Source: Channa striata (taxonomy: Eukaryota; Chordata; Actinopteri; Anabantiformes; Channidae). From it: a stretch of 64,000 nt of DNA. The notes beneath the pieces are model-generated. The model saw only the letters and a program-made list of their open reading frames with translations, did no database searches and was not told the DNA's origin. The translations under genes were made by a program, and so were the position numbers. Within the stretch, counting starts at the first letter, position 1. Every line of letters begins with the position of its first letter. Positions 37,955 to 50,156 of the stretch are shown piece by piece. The stretch is taken from positions 2,790,001 through 2,854,000 of the forward strand of contig CM065182.1 in assembly GCA_033026295.1 (NCBI GenBank). The letters run 5' to 3'.

Positions 37955-38818
37955 CTGGCAATTTAATGGGCTCATGTGACGTAGTTAAAACATCATCACC
38001 TTTCCTCTGCGGACGTCATATTTTTACGGCCGCTAGTCTGCGCTGTGTTTCTGGATGCGGACGGTGCGCGTTAACATTAATATTTCTTAGTGTGGGGCTG
38101 ATATTCAAACTTTCTGATCCTCCACTTTCCATTGTCAGCTAAAAACTAACTGACTGACGACAGGACACGTGTGTCCCTCTGAGCTGGTCAGAGGAAATGT
38201 CCTCCCTCTGCTCCGTCAGGGAGGACGGGAAGCCTCAGACATGCCGAAGAAGATGCTGCGCCTCAGTCGCAGGGAAATGCTGCATTTTCATTGGCTGTCA
38301 CGCGGACTGGCGTTCGGCTGAACATATGTAACATAATCAAATATCAGAAATCTCCCCCAGGCCTTTAGTCTAGTTGCACTTTAGTCGCTTGTTCGCGCTG
38401 TGGGCTGGGCGCTCCAGGCAGAGGGGGCGTGTCTGGTCCGGGGTTCGAACCCAAGACCTTCTTGCTGTCGCTACGTTCTAACGTTAGTGGTGCGTTTTTC
38501 ACGATGCTTTGACACTGGCTCCCGTTGGCTAGTTCATGCTAACCTCCGTGGATGCTATAACATGTGTAATGTTAGCCGGCCTCCGCTTTAGCTGCAGCTG
38601 GTTGGCTAACGTGTTTTCTTGTATCATCACGTGGTTTTCCAGGGATCAGACGTGTCTTTGGTTTTCTGATTCGTTGCAATCACTCAGTATTTCCTGTCTT
38701 TTCATCTCCCTTTCTGATGCCCTTTAACCTCGTGTGCACATGTCCCTGGTTGATGTTTAACCCCACCCCGTTTAAATGGCCGCTGACCTCCAGCTCACTG
38801 ACTCTTCTCTGAGCCGAA
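37955..38818 (+). promoter_or_regulatory. 5' flank of hpgd-like copy A
   Basis: Moderately GC-rich region between tRNA-Asp and the start codon, with an inverted CCAAT box (ATTGGCT, near 38289-38295). A repeat fragment at about 38434-38470 (GGGGTTCGAACCCAAGACCT) resembles a fish SINE tail. A 26-codon frame beginning at 38240 (MPKKMLRLSRRE...) has no known relative. Promoter position is inferred. Confidence 0.4.
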
Positions 38819-41605
38819 ATGGCCTTAAGTGGTAAAAGCGCAGTGGTGACTGGAGCAGCGATGGGGATCGGAAAAGCCATGAGCGAGATCCTGCTGCAAA
38901 ACGGGGCCAAGGTAAAAGTGTGTGTGTGTGAGAGAGAGAGAGAGTAAGTGTGTGTGTGCGTGTGTGAGAGAGAGAGAGAGTGTGAGAGAGAGAGAGAGAG
39001 AGAGTGTGTGTGTTTGCAGCATTACGCAACAGCTTCGTTCAATATTCCTATTTTATGATTTTTTTAAATGGACATCAGGACATCAGAGTCTTCACAATAA
39101 ATTAAAACAAATCTGGGTTAGTTACAATAACGTGAAAGACCTTTATGTTTTTGCAGTAAATCTTTTTAAACCTTTAGCTAAATACACCGTGTTTGGTGAG
39201 GGCCAGAATATTAGAACCACCTCCTAACACAATGTTTCTCCAACAACACTTTCTTCTCGACAACTGAGAAATTATAACCTTGTAAGAGTAAAACTCATGG
39301 CAAAGTTACCGTATTGGATCATGTTAGATTGTACAGGTGTACCTAATAAAGTGGCCAGTGTGTATATGAGTTATAGTGGGTATCTGTAAACTTATAAAAG
39401 TGATAAATCAACTTCCTTTTAAATAGTATAGTGAGAGATGGAAAGTACTGTGTGTCTAGACACTGACTCACTGCCTGAGTCCAGCCTGAAATCTTTGTTC
39501 TTCTTTATTTCCACAGGATTTTGCATTGCTATGCTGGTTTTAATTCAGTCCAGTTGTTTTATTAGTTACTTCTCAGATTTTAACTTTTTAGAATTGTGTG
39601 AAAACATTAAATACACATGAAACCTTTTAAAAAATACAATAGAATCGAAGTAAGATTAAATCAGTGTTTTCATTTATAAATCAGCATTTAAAACATTGTA
39701 AACTTGTCCGGTGGTTGAATTTAATTAACCATCCAAAATCTCTACATACAAATAAACCTCAATGTGCTCAACAGTAATTTGTTTTTCCTTCTCTCTACTG
39801 TCAAGCATCTCAGACTGACCAAAGTATATGAACTATGAATAAAAAAATGTAAATATATAAAATATATACGTCTACTTTGAAAAGCCACATCAGTAAAATA
39901 ATATGTATTATTCAGAGGGAGTATTTTACTGCATAAATATATTGGCTTCGATTCTGCCATTGCTTGTGTACTTGATGTTGAGTGAGATCTGGTTACTTTA
40001 GTTCAGATTGTGAGTATTTAGATGTATATAGCTTGTGTCGGCAGTTTGTAGGTGTCGATTCACTGAAGCAAAGTCCAGCCAGCGTAGATGTGGCAATAAA
40101 AGTCAGTAAATACAGACAAATTGAGTCGTACACTTTGGTCTGACTCTCTGGAATCAGTCCAAACATGCAGCCGTGAAATGTATGGCGATGTTGACCTGGC
40201 CACAGCTCTGTCTTTACAGGTGGTGCTCCTGGACATGAATGAAGCTGCTGGCAAGAGTTTGCAGGAAGCTCTCAGCAAACAGTATGGACAAGACAGAACT
40301 CTGTTCTTGATCTGTAACGTCGAGTCAGAGGAGCAGATGAAAGGTGACACACACACACACATTATTAAAATATTTATGCTTCTGCTTCTGATTTAAGCAG
40401 TGCCAACATGTTTACACATCTACAACATCTGTGCAAAGCAACATGATATCGTTAAAGATACATTTTAATGAAGCAGGTGTAGAGAAAGACCTCAAGACCC
40501 TCGCTGATCTGATGAAAGCTGCCATTCTGACTCAGCACTGAAACGACAGTTGACAGCACGCAGAGGAAGAGGTTAAAAACCAGACAGCTATGGGAGGATT
40601 TGGCTCATGGAGATTGTGGCAGGACGTACTGGGTTACTAGAAACGAAACGTGCTCAGCCAGCTGATTGAGTTTGAAAGTGGAGAGGGAGAAACAAGATGA
40701 ATGTTCACAGGAGAATGTTTTCCTGATTGAAGTTTTATGTCCAACACGTTCAAAATCAAATAAATGTTCTGCAGCTGCCTGACCTGGCCTCGATGTGGAT
40801 TGAAGAGTTAACTGCCATTTTCTGCTCTTAAGCTGCCTTTCAGAAAACTGTAGAAACCTTTGGAGGCATCGACATCCTGTGCAACAATGCTGGCATGTTG
40901 AACGAGAGCGAGTGGGAGAAAACTGTCTCTGTAAACCTGGTAAGAATTCAGCGTCTTGACGTCCAGGCTAAAGTCTTCATGCACAAACACCTTCTCCTAA
41001 TATTTCTGTGTTGTAGCTGGGTGTTATCAGGGGGACGTACGTGGCCCTGCAGCACATGAACAAGTTGACTGGAGGTCGGGGAGGGGTCATCGTCAACACA
41101 GCATCTTTGGCAGGTACAGCCCACAATGCACAGTCATCTCTTGTGTATATGCACAATATATTATGCAAGATATTTGTATTACTTGGTCTTCAACAAATCC
41201 CCAAGGTTGGAGTTATAAGGTCAGACAACCAGTTTTGCATTAAGCAAAGGAAGGGTTGTAGAGCTGCAGTGATGTGTCTGCAGCAACAAAAAGGTTATGA
41301 ACCTCATCTGTTCTCCGTCATTGACGGCAACGTCAGGTCACTCCTCAACAAAATGGACAAGTCCCACTATCACAAGCAAGAGCTTCAACAAATGCCATCA
41401 ATGTTCACATATCAAACGCTCATGACTTTATTTTAACCCTGATGCTGACGGATATAATCCACATCCAACAGGCCTCGGCCCTCTACCAAGCTGTCCTGTG
41501 TATACGGCCACCAAGCACGCTGTTGTTGGCTTCACCCGAGCCATGGCGGTAAGAAAGCTCAGTCACGCTAAAGAATTTCATCGTGCCTTGTAGTAGCTGA
41601 AGCCG

Positions 41606-41644
<39 letters not shown>

Positions 41645-42696
41645 ACCAGGGTGCTTCTGCTGCTTCAGGCTATGGGATCCGGTTCAATGCTCTTTGCCCA
41701 GGTTTTGTCCAAACCGACCTGTTATCCAACATTTTAGCCAGACTTGGACCATTTTCCCACCTGGAAGCTCTAACCCAAACATTCATGGACAAAGGGGTGA
41801 TAAAGTAAGTTTTCTTTCGTGTGCTTTGTTCAAATTTTCAACATTTTTCATCTTATTGTGGCCATTTTTATATATATATATTAATACACGTGTCAAATTT
41901 AGCCAGAAGACTTTATTTTGCAAAACAATCCTCGGACACGTTGAGAATTTTTATTTAAGCACAAAAATACAGACTGTCATGTTGCACCTCCATCTTGTTC
42001 AAACCAAACACTAGAGGGAATTTCACTTTTTAAGTACACGAAGGCTATGACCTGTAGTTTAACTAAATAATTAGGTTAGCTGCACGCAGTTTCTAGATAT
42101 ATATACAGTGGCTGTATAACAGGATTGCTTGACATATGATCATTGCAATCTACAAACTTCACCGTTTACCTTTTACACACTCAGGTTAAACAGGGCTCCA
42201 TGAACTCTGCACCAGTCAGCCACAACCTTAAAGTGTTCTGGATGTAGAATGATGGATGAGAAGATCAGAGATCTTAGGCTAGTGTCAATTTATAATTTAA
42301 AATTAAAGTATAAATATTGTTGAGGTATCTGAGCTACAACCAGAATTTTTCCAGCGTGGACACAACCTCATGATGAGTACACATATTCATTTGTCCACGA
42401 GTCCAGGATTCCATCACTGGATTCAGTTTGTCTAACTAAGCACGAGGGATTTAGAGGAAACAATGGCTACTTCAATCCATCCCAGTTTAAAATGATTTAT
42501 AGCGCCGTCGTTGGCCATTTCATCGTGTCATGCTGTAATGACATGACTGTGCCATGTTTGTTTCAGTACGTCCGACGTAGCCAAGTGCCTCCTCGAGCTG
42601 GTGACAGACGAAACGAAGAATGGAGAGGCCCTGATCGTGAAATCGGATTTAAAGATGTATATGCCATTTCCTACAGAACCGAAAACCCCCAAGTAA
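38819..42696 (+). CDS. hpgd: 15-hydroxyprostaglandin dehydrogenase-like SDR, copy A
   Basis: Classical short-chain dehydrogenase; the family oxidises the 15-hydroxyl of prostaglandins with NAD+ in the cytosol. Seven exons: 38819-38911, 40220-40343, 40833-40939, 41017-41113, 41472-41548, 41650-41804 and 42567-42696, giving 260 residues (human 266). The Rossmann motif TGAAMGIG is at 11-18, Asp36 selects NAD, and NNAG is at 90-93. The catalytic residues Ser138, Tyr151 and Lys155 have the same numbers as the human enzyme. Gln148 of human is Cys; Phe185 is kept. The C-terminus is shorter than human and ends MPFPTEPKTPK. Only copy on the plus strand, convergent with copy B. AATAAA at 42943-42948 may be its poly(A) signal. 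Orthology versus a fish-specific paralogue group is not settled. Confidence 0.88.
38919..39014 (+). repeat. Compound (GT)n/(GA)n microsatellite
   Basis: Alternating GT and GA blocks begin seven bases after the exon 1 donor (GT at 38912) of copy A. Confidence 0.95.
39185..39368 (-). mobile_element. Interspersed repeat, same family as 61765-62110
   Basis: Contains the complement of CACTTTATTAGGTACACCTG near 39338-39357 and, at the other end, a CCAGAATATTAGAACCACCT block. Both motifs recur, in the opposite orientation, at 61765-62110. It lies in intron 1 of copy A. It looks like a non-autonomous inverted-repeat DNA element common in fish; superfamily not assigned. Confidence 0.55.
41609..41641 (+). 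repeat. (TG)n adjoining the 3' splice site of copy A exon 6
   Basis: About 16 TG units end eight bases before the AG acceptor (41648-41649) of a 101-bp intron. Confidence 0.95.
42210..42295. repeat. Repeat fragment shared with 55100-55190
   Basis: A CAGCCACAACCTTAAAG block and about 60 following bases match, with substitutions, the stretch at 55100-55190. It lies in intron 6 of copy A. Confidence 0.5.
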
Positions 42697-44162
42697 ATGA
42701 CAAACCCCAACTGGTTCCTGTAGTTAAAACCATTTCAGTGTGCATTAGATATTCAATTCTAGTGCATGAAATCATACTTCACACTCGTACCGTCAATTTA
42801 GTGCGAGGTAGTCCGGATGAGCAGATACTGATTGAATATTGATTTGTAATAATCAGTTTAATCTTACCATCATCATGATGATGATTATATCCTGTTAAAC
42901 TGGTTTCCCTTAGCAATTTAAAACAATTAGTTCAATAAGCAAAATAAAATATTAAAACCTCTGCATCTCTCAACTGAAAATCACTTTATAAGACATTTTC
43001 AAAAGCATTAAAAACCTGCTAATATTGATGGCGTCATGTTAATCATACCCATTCACAGTGTCTATACAGACCCACATATTTTCCCGTTAATCAGTTTGAC
43101 TGATAGAGGAACAAAGGTGCATTTGTGCTTAGACAAGGGAACCTTACATCTCCTTCTAGAGATAATCTGGTACTCAGAGTTCAACACGACGGCACTCGGG
43201 TGACCTGAATCCTGACGACCTGCTCAAAGTTCCCGGTTACCCTGTGCAGTTATTATAATGTTCTCCAAATCGTTCATTACATTGGAAGAAGAAGCCACTG
43301 CTGTTCTGATTATTTACCTCAGGACAAGACTTTTTGGAAAGTGAAATAATAACTGACTTTGTCAAAGTTTTGGCGCTGTGTGGAACATCTACAGAGAGCT
43401 GAAAAGGTCTGTGAGAGGCTGGTGAGAGTCCTCAGAGGAAAAGCACATATTCTGTCCAAGCCCGTCGCCCTATTGATTTGCATAGTTTTAAAAACCTTAG
43501 TTACAACGCATGGGTCTGATGAGTCCCACAGTTTGTTAATGCAAAATGCCAATAATTTTTCCTTCACTCTGTCCTTATATTGTTTCTGTGCAGTTCTCAA
43601 TAAGATGATTAACGTCCTTCATACTACAGGACTGAAGGCTACAACGTTCCCCAAATCTGTGGGACACTTTGTTTTCTTTTGTCACGTACAGTTTATTATT
43701 TGAATTTGTGAGGAATTTTGAAATCAAACAGAAAGAAATATACATGCCAGTTGACTCTGTGACCATGTCAATGTCTGTATCTTGGTAGAAGACGTCGAAT
43801 CTGTGCAAAGAAAACACCCTCGTAGTGTTTCAGTGTTTCCTCAGACCATATACTTACAATCTGGGTCACTACAAGACTCATAAAGTGGCCTGAAGATAGG
43901 ACGTGAGTGGCCCAGCTCTAGCTGAGGAGAATGCATATTTAGTGTTAACAATTAATAAGGATGTTGTTATTCCTCATCTTCTACTCAAAGTACTGATAAA
44001 AAAAACAGGCAGGAATCCATCCACAGAACAATGTTTAAAATGCCATAAAATCAGGTGGACACAGTTTGTAATTTGATTTCTTGTTGTTCCAAGACGCTGC
44101 CTCTGTAAGTCCAGGATTGGTCCTGAGGTTGGGACTGGACAAAGGTTTCGCCCTGTCAAGAG
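42697..44162. other. Convergent spacer between hpgd-like copies A and B
   Basis: Holds the 3' UTRs of both genes. Candidate poly(A) signals are AATAAA at 42943-42948 (plus) and at 43692-43697 (minus strand). No further gene recognised. Confidence 0.45.
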
Positions 44163-47100
44163 CTACTGCATTGAAGGGAAAGTGATATACTGTTTTCCTT
44201 GCTTGAGGATCATGAGCACGTCTCCGTTCTTTGTCTCGTCCATCACCAGCTCAAGGACAGATTCAGCAACCTCAGACACGCTGAAAGGAAAAGGCGCAGA
44301 GACATCAATTAACATGCACGGACGCACCGTCTTTATCATGGTCTTTAGCAGGTACAAAAGGATGGTGAAGAACAAACAGAGGAAATTATTTAGCAAAACG
44401 AAGAGATTTTGTGAAGGATAGCTCAGACTCACGTTAGCAGCCCTGTGTTTTCCATCATTTGGTTGGTCGCATCATCCAGATGGGAGAACTGTCCCAGTTT
44501 GGATTTGATGTTAGTGATAAGGTCAGTCTGAACAAAATGTGGGCAAATGGCGTTGCAACGAACACCATATCCTGACACAGCAGAAGCGGCCTAGTCAAAG
44601 ACACAAACACGGGCTTCAGCTCTTCACGAGAACAAGCAGGAAAAGGTAAAAGTCTCATTATTATTTCTTAAAGCTGGATCAGCTGAATCTTTGTTCTTTG
44701 ACAGGTGCGTGAAGCTCTGCGACCACATTGTCTAACGTTAGAATGAGTAGCAGTGCGGCCATGAGCCCTCAACACGCTGCAACCCAAGAACAAACTACAC
44801 ACAGACGGACATTTGGAGTAGAGAAAACACAGGAAAGCGTAACGCTTATTTCTCACTTTTGTCATATGAGACACTTTCTTACCGCCATGGCTCGGGTGAA
44901 GCCGACCACACCGTGCTTGGTGGCTGTGTAGACAGGGCAGCTCACCAGTGGGCCGAGGCCTGAAGAATGTCCATAACTTTAGTCAATATTAGGCTTAAAA
45001 TATAAGGCAACAGTAACGAGGCAAAATTCTTTCCTGCATATTGTCTTGTTGAAGCAATTTGCCTAATAAAGAGATTTTGTACTAATGGTTTACAGAGATG
45101 TGGCCAAAGTTTTACCAAAAGGCCTGCAAACGATAGTGGCTGGTCACTGGGGCACTGAGGCCCCAACGTCCTTCCGTTATTCAGAGAAGACAATCGAATA
45201 TGTAAAATCAGTAAACTACATGCAGCTGAGTGAAAGAATGAATGAACGGAGAGAATGTTAACGGCTTATCGGGGAGGCGCCGCCTCATTTTTAACCCGTC
45301 TAAGGTCCGACAGAAAATTTTATGAACATAAAGTGCCTCATTTTTAACCTTTCCCCGTCATTCAAGGTCCGACAGAAAATTTTATGAAAAACTGTACGTG
45401 CCTCAAATAAGAAACCGTCTGAGGCAATCTGAGTTTTTGCACGCAGTCATATTTTATTTTCAATTCTACCAAAATATGTATCTCTATACCTATGTGCAAA
45501 TCTGAGTGTTTGCACGCAGTCATATTTTATTTTCAATTCTACCAAAATATGTATCTCTATACCCACACAGATGAATCCAAACAAGCACTTGTTGATTATA
45601 AGCGTTACCTGCCATGGATGCTGTGTTGACGACGACCCCTCCCCGACCTCCAGTCAACTTGTTCATGTGCTGCAGGGCCACGTACGTCCCCCGGACAACA
45701 CCCAGCTACAACACACAATCAATAGGATTTATTTCGGTTGAGGTCATTTAAAGCTGCAACTTCCCTGCTCTGCTGCACAGTGACGATAAATTAGAATCTA
45801 CTTCATTAGTGTGTTGAAGTAGTTAAAACAATTTAGAAGTTGACAGTGCTGTTCTGTAAGTCGAAGTCAAAGACGGGCTTTGGCAGCTTTGACAGTTTCA
45901 CTGTTACCAAATCATTTCTTCTTGCTGAGAGAGACGCTGCTGTGGTGTAAACAGCAGTTGATGAATCACTGCAAAGACTTTGCTCTTTTCAGTCTCACCA
46001 GGTTTACAGAGACAGTTTTCTCCCACTCGCTCTCGTTCAAGATGCCAGCGTTGTTGCACAGGATGTCGATTCCTCCGAAGGTGTCCACGGTTTTCTGAAA
46101 GGCAGCTTGAAAGCCGAGAAAAATGGGGACTTATCAATTTACAACCAGGTTATGTTTAATCTATCTGCAGAATATTCAAGCGTGGCATCATAAAAACAAC
46201 CGTTTGAAACTCCAGTTGGTTATAAGAGCAGACGTGACCTGACAACAGCAGTTACCTGCCCTGTGACAAATATAAGCAGACAAAAACGTGGCGGCAATTC
46301 GTTTTTTGTTAGTACATTGAGGTGTTTTTCCATCTTTCTTCAGAAAGTTCACTTCTAATTAATCTGGGGGTGTGGTAGTTACACCCTGGCCCAGGGTGAA
46401 ACAAGGACGCAACACCTCCCATCCTAGCACCCACAACCTCCGAAAACAAATGTCAGCCCTTGAGAGTTATTGCTTGCATGTCTTTGAATTGGAAAAAAAT
46501 GACTTTGGGTTGGGTCCAGCAATATAAGAAACAAAACATAACTGATTCGAAGACTCTATACATAACTAAACACCCAAAATATACAATGAACTTGTCTAAA
46601 CTCCCAAAGGAAAACACATGAACGGAAACATACTTCAAACCTAACAGGCTAACCCCAATCCTACAGAGGGCCTCCCACATCTTAGGGCTACAAATAGAAC
46701 GTTCTTTAACACAACATGTTAAATCGAAACCGTTCCACCAATGACGTCAGCGAGGGAGAGGAGAGTCTGGCTCTCAAAACCCGCTGATCAAACGGCTGCA
46801 AGCAGTCAGCTCCTGAAACCACACAGGTAAACGTAGCTGCCAGCCAATGAACAGTGTGCAAAACAGACATCACAGCACAAATACCACAGCGATCCACCCC
46901 CCCGAATTAATTCATCACTGACTTTACCTGAGTTCGAGAATTTTAACTGATCTGTACAAAAGTTTATCTATCGGCAGAAATCATGAGTCAATATGGACCA
47001 CGAAAAGCTCCTCTGTCTGTGTGAGACCTTGGGAGGACATTTTTAAACAGATGTGAAGATTTCAGGTCAAAGACAGAATTGGCTCATGTTCCGGTGTGTG

Positions 47101-48007
47101 TATGTAGCCGTTTTACCCTTGATCTGCTCCTCTGACTCCACATTACAGCGGAGGAACAAAGCCTTGTCTTCTCCGTACTGTTTAGTGACGTCTTCGACTA
47201 CAGCCTTTCCTGCCGCGTCATTTACATCCAGTAGGACCACCTGTCCAGGGGAAAGACCATCAGATATACAATGCAGCTGCAATGAATCCTTGACTTTGTG
47301 AAGGTCATGAAATGTCATTTTTGAAGCTGTAGCTGCTTCACATATAAACTCCAGACAGTGTCGGGAGAAATCAGAAACAGTGCTTCATTAGTAGCACGTA
47401 TAATAAACCTCTAAGATTATCGATACGTTTGAAGGGGAAATTGTGAAGGCCTACAGCCCCAGGCTAAGGGGTTGGGACATTTTGTTTTTCTGCTGTACAC
47501 TGAAAACATTTTTGTTTAGCAGGTGGCCGTGAATGAATTATAAATCCCCTTTTTGCAGGCGTTTCTTGCAGCCTGCTCCAGTTGGTTCAATGCATGTTGA
47601 TTTGGGTTAAAGGCTGGAGATTGACCTCTACGCATTTTTCATCTCCCTGTTGTTCACACAATTACTTCAAATCTCAGTAAAGGGCAGAAATTAGGGCCAA
47701 AAATATAAAAACCCCGAAAAAAAAACAGATCAGATTGATCAGCTTCATGTGTTGTGTTCAGGAAGAAACAGTCCAGCAGCTGCAACTTCTGCTTCGATTC
47801 GTTTAGGTTGACACTGACTTCCCCTTTTCCCCTCACCTTTTTTTCCAATGCGTGTACGTAACGTTTGCACAGATGTTCTCCCATGTGTATTCATAAGAAG
47901 AGAAGAAACTTTACCGTGGCACTGTTTTGTAGAAGTGTCCTCGCTATTGCTTCTCCTATTCCCACTGCTGCTCCAGTTACCACCGCGATTTTACCATCCA
48001 AAGCCAT
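44163..48007 (-). CDS. hpgd: 15-hydroxyprostaglandin dehydrogenase-like SDR, copy B
   Basis: Second member of the array, 257 residues from seven exons: 48007-47915, 47240-47117, 46105-45999, 45705-45609, 44959-44883, 44590-44433 and 44280-44163. TGAAVGIG, Asp36, NNAG, Ser138, Tyr151 and Lys155 are intact, and Phe185 is kept (CPHFVQTDL). Position 148 is Cys. Exon 1 ends NSAT where the other copies have NGAK. Exon 6 is one codon longer than in copies A and D. Exon 7 plus adjoining intron 6 is identical to copy D over 141 bp. The frame stays open upstream of 48007 but without an ATG, so the ATG aligned with the other copies was chosen. Intron 4 carries a tandem duplication, intron 2 an LTR-like block. 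Confidence 0.87.
44221..44361 (-). repeat. 141-bp tract identical to 56110-56250 (gene conversion tract)
   Basis: Covers the last 60 bases of exon 7 sequence next to its acceptor and 81 bases of intron 6 of copy B. Base-by-base reading shows no difference from copy D. Sequence on both sides of the tract diverges at once. Confidence 0.9.
45282..45388. repeat. Tandem duplication, unit 1 (two copies)
   Basis: CCTCATTTTTAAC...AAGGTCCGACAGAAAATTTTATGAA-type unit, given here in part, occurs at 45282-45326 and, with a few extra bases, at 45336-45388. In intron 4 of copy B. Confidence 0.85.
45426..45563. repeat. Tandem duplication, unit 2 (two 65-bp copies)
   Basis: 45426-45490 and 45499-45563 are 65-bp direct repeats that differ at one base (GAGTTTTT versus GAGTGTTT), separated by eight bases. 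Near identity implies a recent duplication. Immediately follows unit 1. Confidence 0.93.
46371..46888. mobile_element. LTR-like block (possible solo LTR) in intron 2 of copy B
   Basis: The 518-bp block starts TGTGGTAGTTACACC and ends AAATACCACA, i.e. TG...CA with short inverted ends TGTGGTA/TACCACA. G runs sit outside both ends (GGGGG at 46366 and, on the minus strand, GGGGGGG near 46898), resembling a polypurine tract. No matching target-site duplication and no internal coding region are seen. Exact ends and superfamily are uncertain. Confidence 0.4.
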
Positions 48008-48089
48008 TTTAGGTGATGTCAGCCGGAGCATCCAGCAGATGAAAGAAAAGAATGTCCCGTGTAGAGCGATGCTAGCTTCTAAAGTAAAA

Positions 48090-48119
48090 CTGTGCCCACG
48101 GCCAAATACCCGGCGTGTC
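48090..48119 (-). promoter_or_regulatory. Conserved promoter-proximal block, copy B
   Basis: A 30-bp block starting 83 bases upstream of the start codon. It matches the equivalent block of copy C at 21 of 30 positions by eye, and shares GCCCAC and GTGTC at fixed positions with it. Function inferred from conservation only. Confidence 0.45.
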
Positions 48120-49665
48120 ACAGCAGGTGGGTGAGGAAACAGCGTAGTTCACTTTATTTAAAGTAGCCGCATCACACCTCAGGTTTCCCTGCAGAAAGAC
48201 GGTGAAATCACTTTTCAACGGCCCTGAATTCTGTTTGGACAGTTACAAATTTGACATTCTTAAGGCTTTGTGCTGCAGCCATGGATGAATTACAGACATG
48301 ACTGGGCAACAGCATAGTGATGAGACAGAGCCGTAGCTTTCCTATGAAGGGATTCTTGGTGATAAACCACAGGCAGCATTCACATGCACCTTAGTAACCA
48401 GGACACTCTGAGAAATCTGTCTCGGGTAACCTGAGGAACCCATGTCGCTGGAAATCCACATATACATGCAGCAGCGGACTAACCTGATTTTCCTTCACCT
48501 CTGGATTATTTTGGAGCCTGGCTCACAGATTTTAGCTGCACAGTGACAGAAAACGCTGCTTTTCTATCTCTTATTTTTATGTGTGTGTGTGTGTTCATGT
48601 TGAAGCAGATTTACAATCCAGCAGGAGAAAAGGGAGAAAAACGACAAACACAGCTGATCCACAACGGGAGGTGTCTGAATTTTAAAAAATCCAGTGGGTG
48701 TAATGACTTCCGTAGACTTCTACAAGGTACGTTGTGTTAGTTTATTCTGTCTGACTTCAGGCAAACTTAGTTTTAAAAGTGAGGTCGAGTTGCCCCGTTA
48801 ATGATCTGACCTTTCACTCAGCTGTGTCCCGGTCTGCAGCTGTTTGTTACGCTCGTGGACAGATGGAGAAAACAGGTTCAAAATTGGTTACGTGTATCAG
48901 TGGTGGAAAGAATCTGCGTTCTCTGACAGAAATCTAAACGAAGTTTCAACAAAATCAGCAAGAAGCCCAAGAAAGTTTCACTTACACAAAATGGACAACA
49001 GTGCTGTTGTTGACCTCAGTTTTCAGGAGGCAAACCAATATCCACGCGCTATCTTTAAATTAAACTTCAACAATGCTAATATTTGCAAGGTTTTGCATGA
49101 TTTCGTTTGAGTTTTTTTGTGTGTCTTTTAATGATTTATTGGTTTATAATATAGGAAATGACTGACAGTAAAAAACAGACATTTTTTGGCAATCATACCT
49201 AATGTAGTGTAGAAATAAACAGCTAAACCAAGAGCTGCACAACATGAGCAATTTCACTAATGACAAACCATAATTGCACGAAGCTTTAATAAAATAAAAT
49301 GACCAGATATGTTTGGACACATTTACCAGTTTAAAAGTGACACCCTATGATCAATACACAAAATGACACTTTGAGGGTTGCAAAGACAGTGATAGTAATC
49401 TAATCGTTCACATGTTTAAAACTGACATTTTGAGGGACATACTGTTTTAAATTTACTGTGGCAGCCAACGCGCCAATGATAAATAAGTATTTGATAAATT
49501 CAAACTAATATGCAGTAGTTACAAATGAATGAAGAGCAGGAGAACATGCAAAATATGAATAATCAAAAAAATCATGGAAAAAGCCAAAAGCTGTGACCTT
49601 ACATCCTATTTGAGCAGAAGCACTGATCAACATTTAATCTGTAGGACTCAGTTCTGGGGTTAGTA

Positions 49666-50131
49666 CTAGGGATGTCCCGATGCCAATACCAGTAGCAGGT
49701 ATGAGGTCCGATACTAGTAAAACTTATCCGATACCATGTTCACTCCCACAGGTAGAACAATGCTTTAGAGCTGTTTTAAGAAAGCTGACAAAATGCAAGT
49801 TCTGCTCTGCTGAAGTCTTAATAACAGAAATGCTGGTTTGTTTTGGCAGAACGTGCGAGAATTCATCTTCCTGCAGGATTTGTTGTTTTTCGACTTCAAA
49901 TCTTCTAGTCAAGGTGTGTGTGCATATTCCAAACTGTCAAAACTAAAAACCTGTGAAAACAGGTTTAGTTGTAAACTGCCCAGTCTTTGAAAGTCTTAGT
50001 GAAGTTATGAGTGTCCTGGGACTATTTGGACCAGCAGTGTCTGCCAGACTGATAAAGGTTTTGCTGTTCAGCAACTCATACTAGAAGCACAAAAGTCTGG
50101 GGGAAAAGTGGTATCAGGACATCCCTAGTAC
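49666..50131. mobile_element. Inverted-repeat MITE, hAT-like ends
   Basis: The left end CTAGGGATGTCCCGATGCC and the right end, read on minus, CTAGGGATGTCCTGATACC are near-perfect inverted repeats. The body is about 465 bp with no transposase. The TAGGGATGTCCCGAT style is typical of fish non-autonomous hAT elements. GTAC flanks both ends, but a clear 8-bp duplication is not seen. It lies 25 bases downstream of the copy C stop codon. Confidence 0.65.
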
Positions 50132-50156
50132 AATGGTCTCTCACTGCCAGGAGCTC

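Larger units (their letters stand above)
48008..50156. other. Spacer between hpgd-like copies B and C
   Basis: Contains the 5' flank of copy B (with the conserved block 48090-48119), then AT-rich sequence without a gene, and a MITE at 49666-50131 that reaches almost to the copy C stop codon. Confidence 0.5.

Noticed and set aside
38400..38470. tRNA gene at GGGGTTCGAACCC
   Set aside because: Only a box-B-like motif is present; no cloverleaf. It resembles the end of a fish repeat.
41041..41436. 131-codon plus-strand frame
   Set aside because: It is exon 4 of copy A read through its donor into intron 4.
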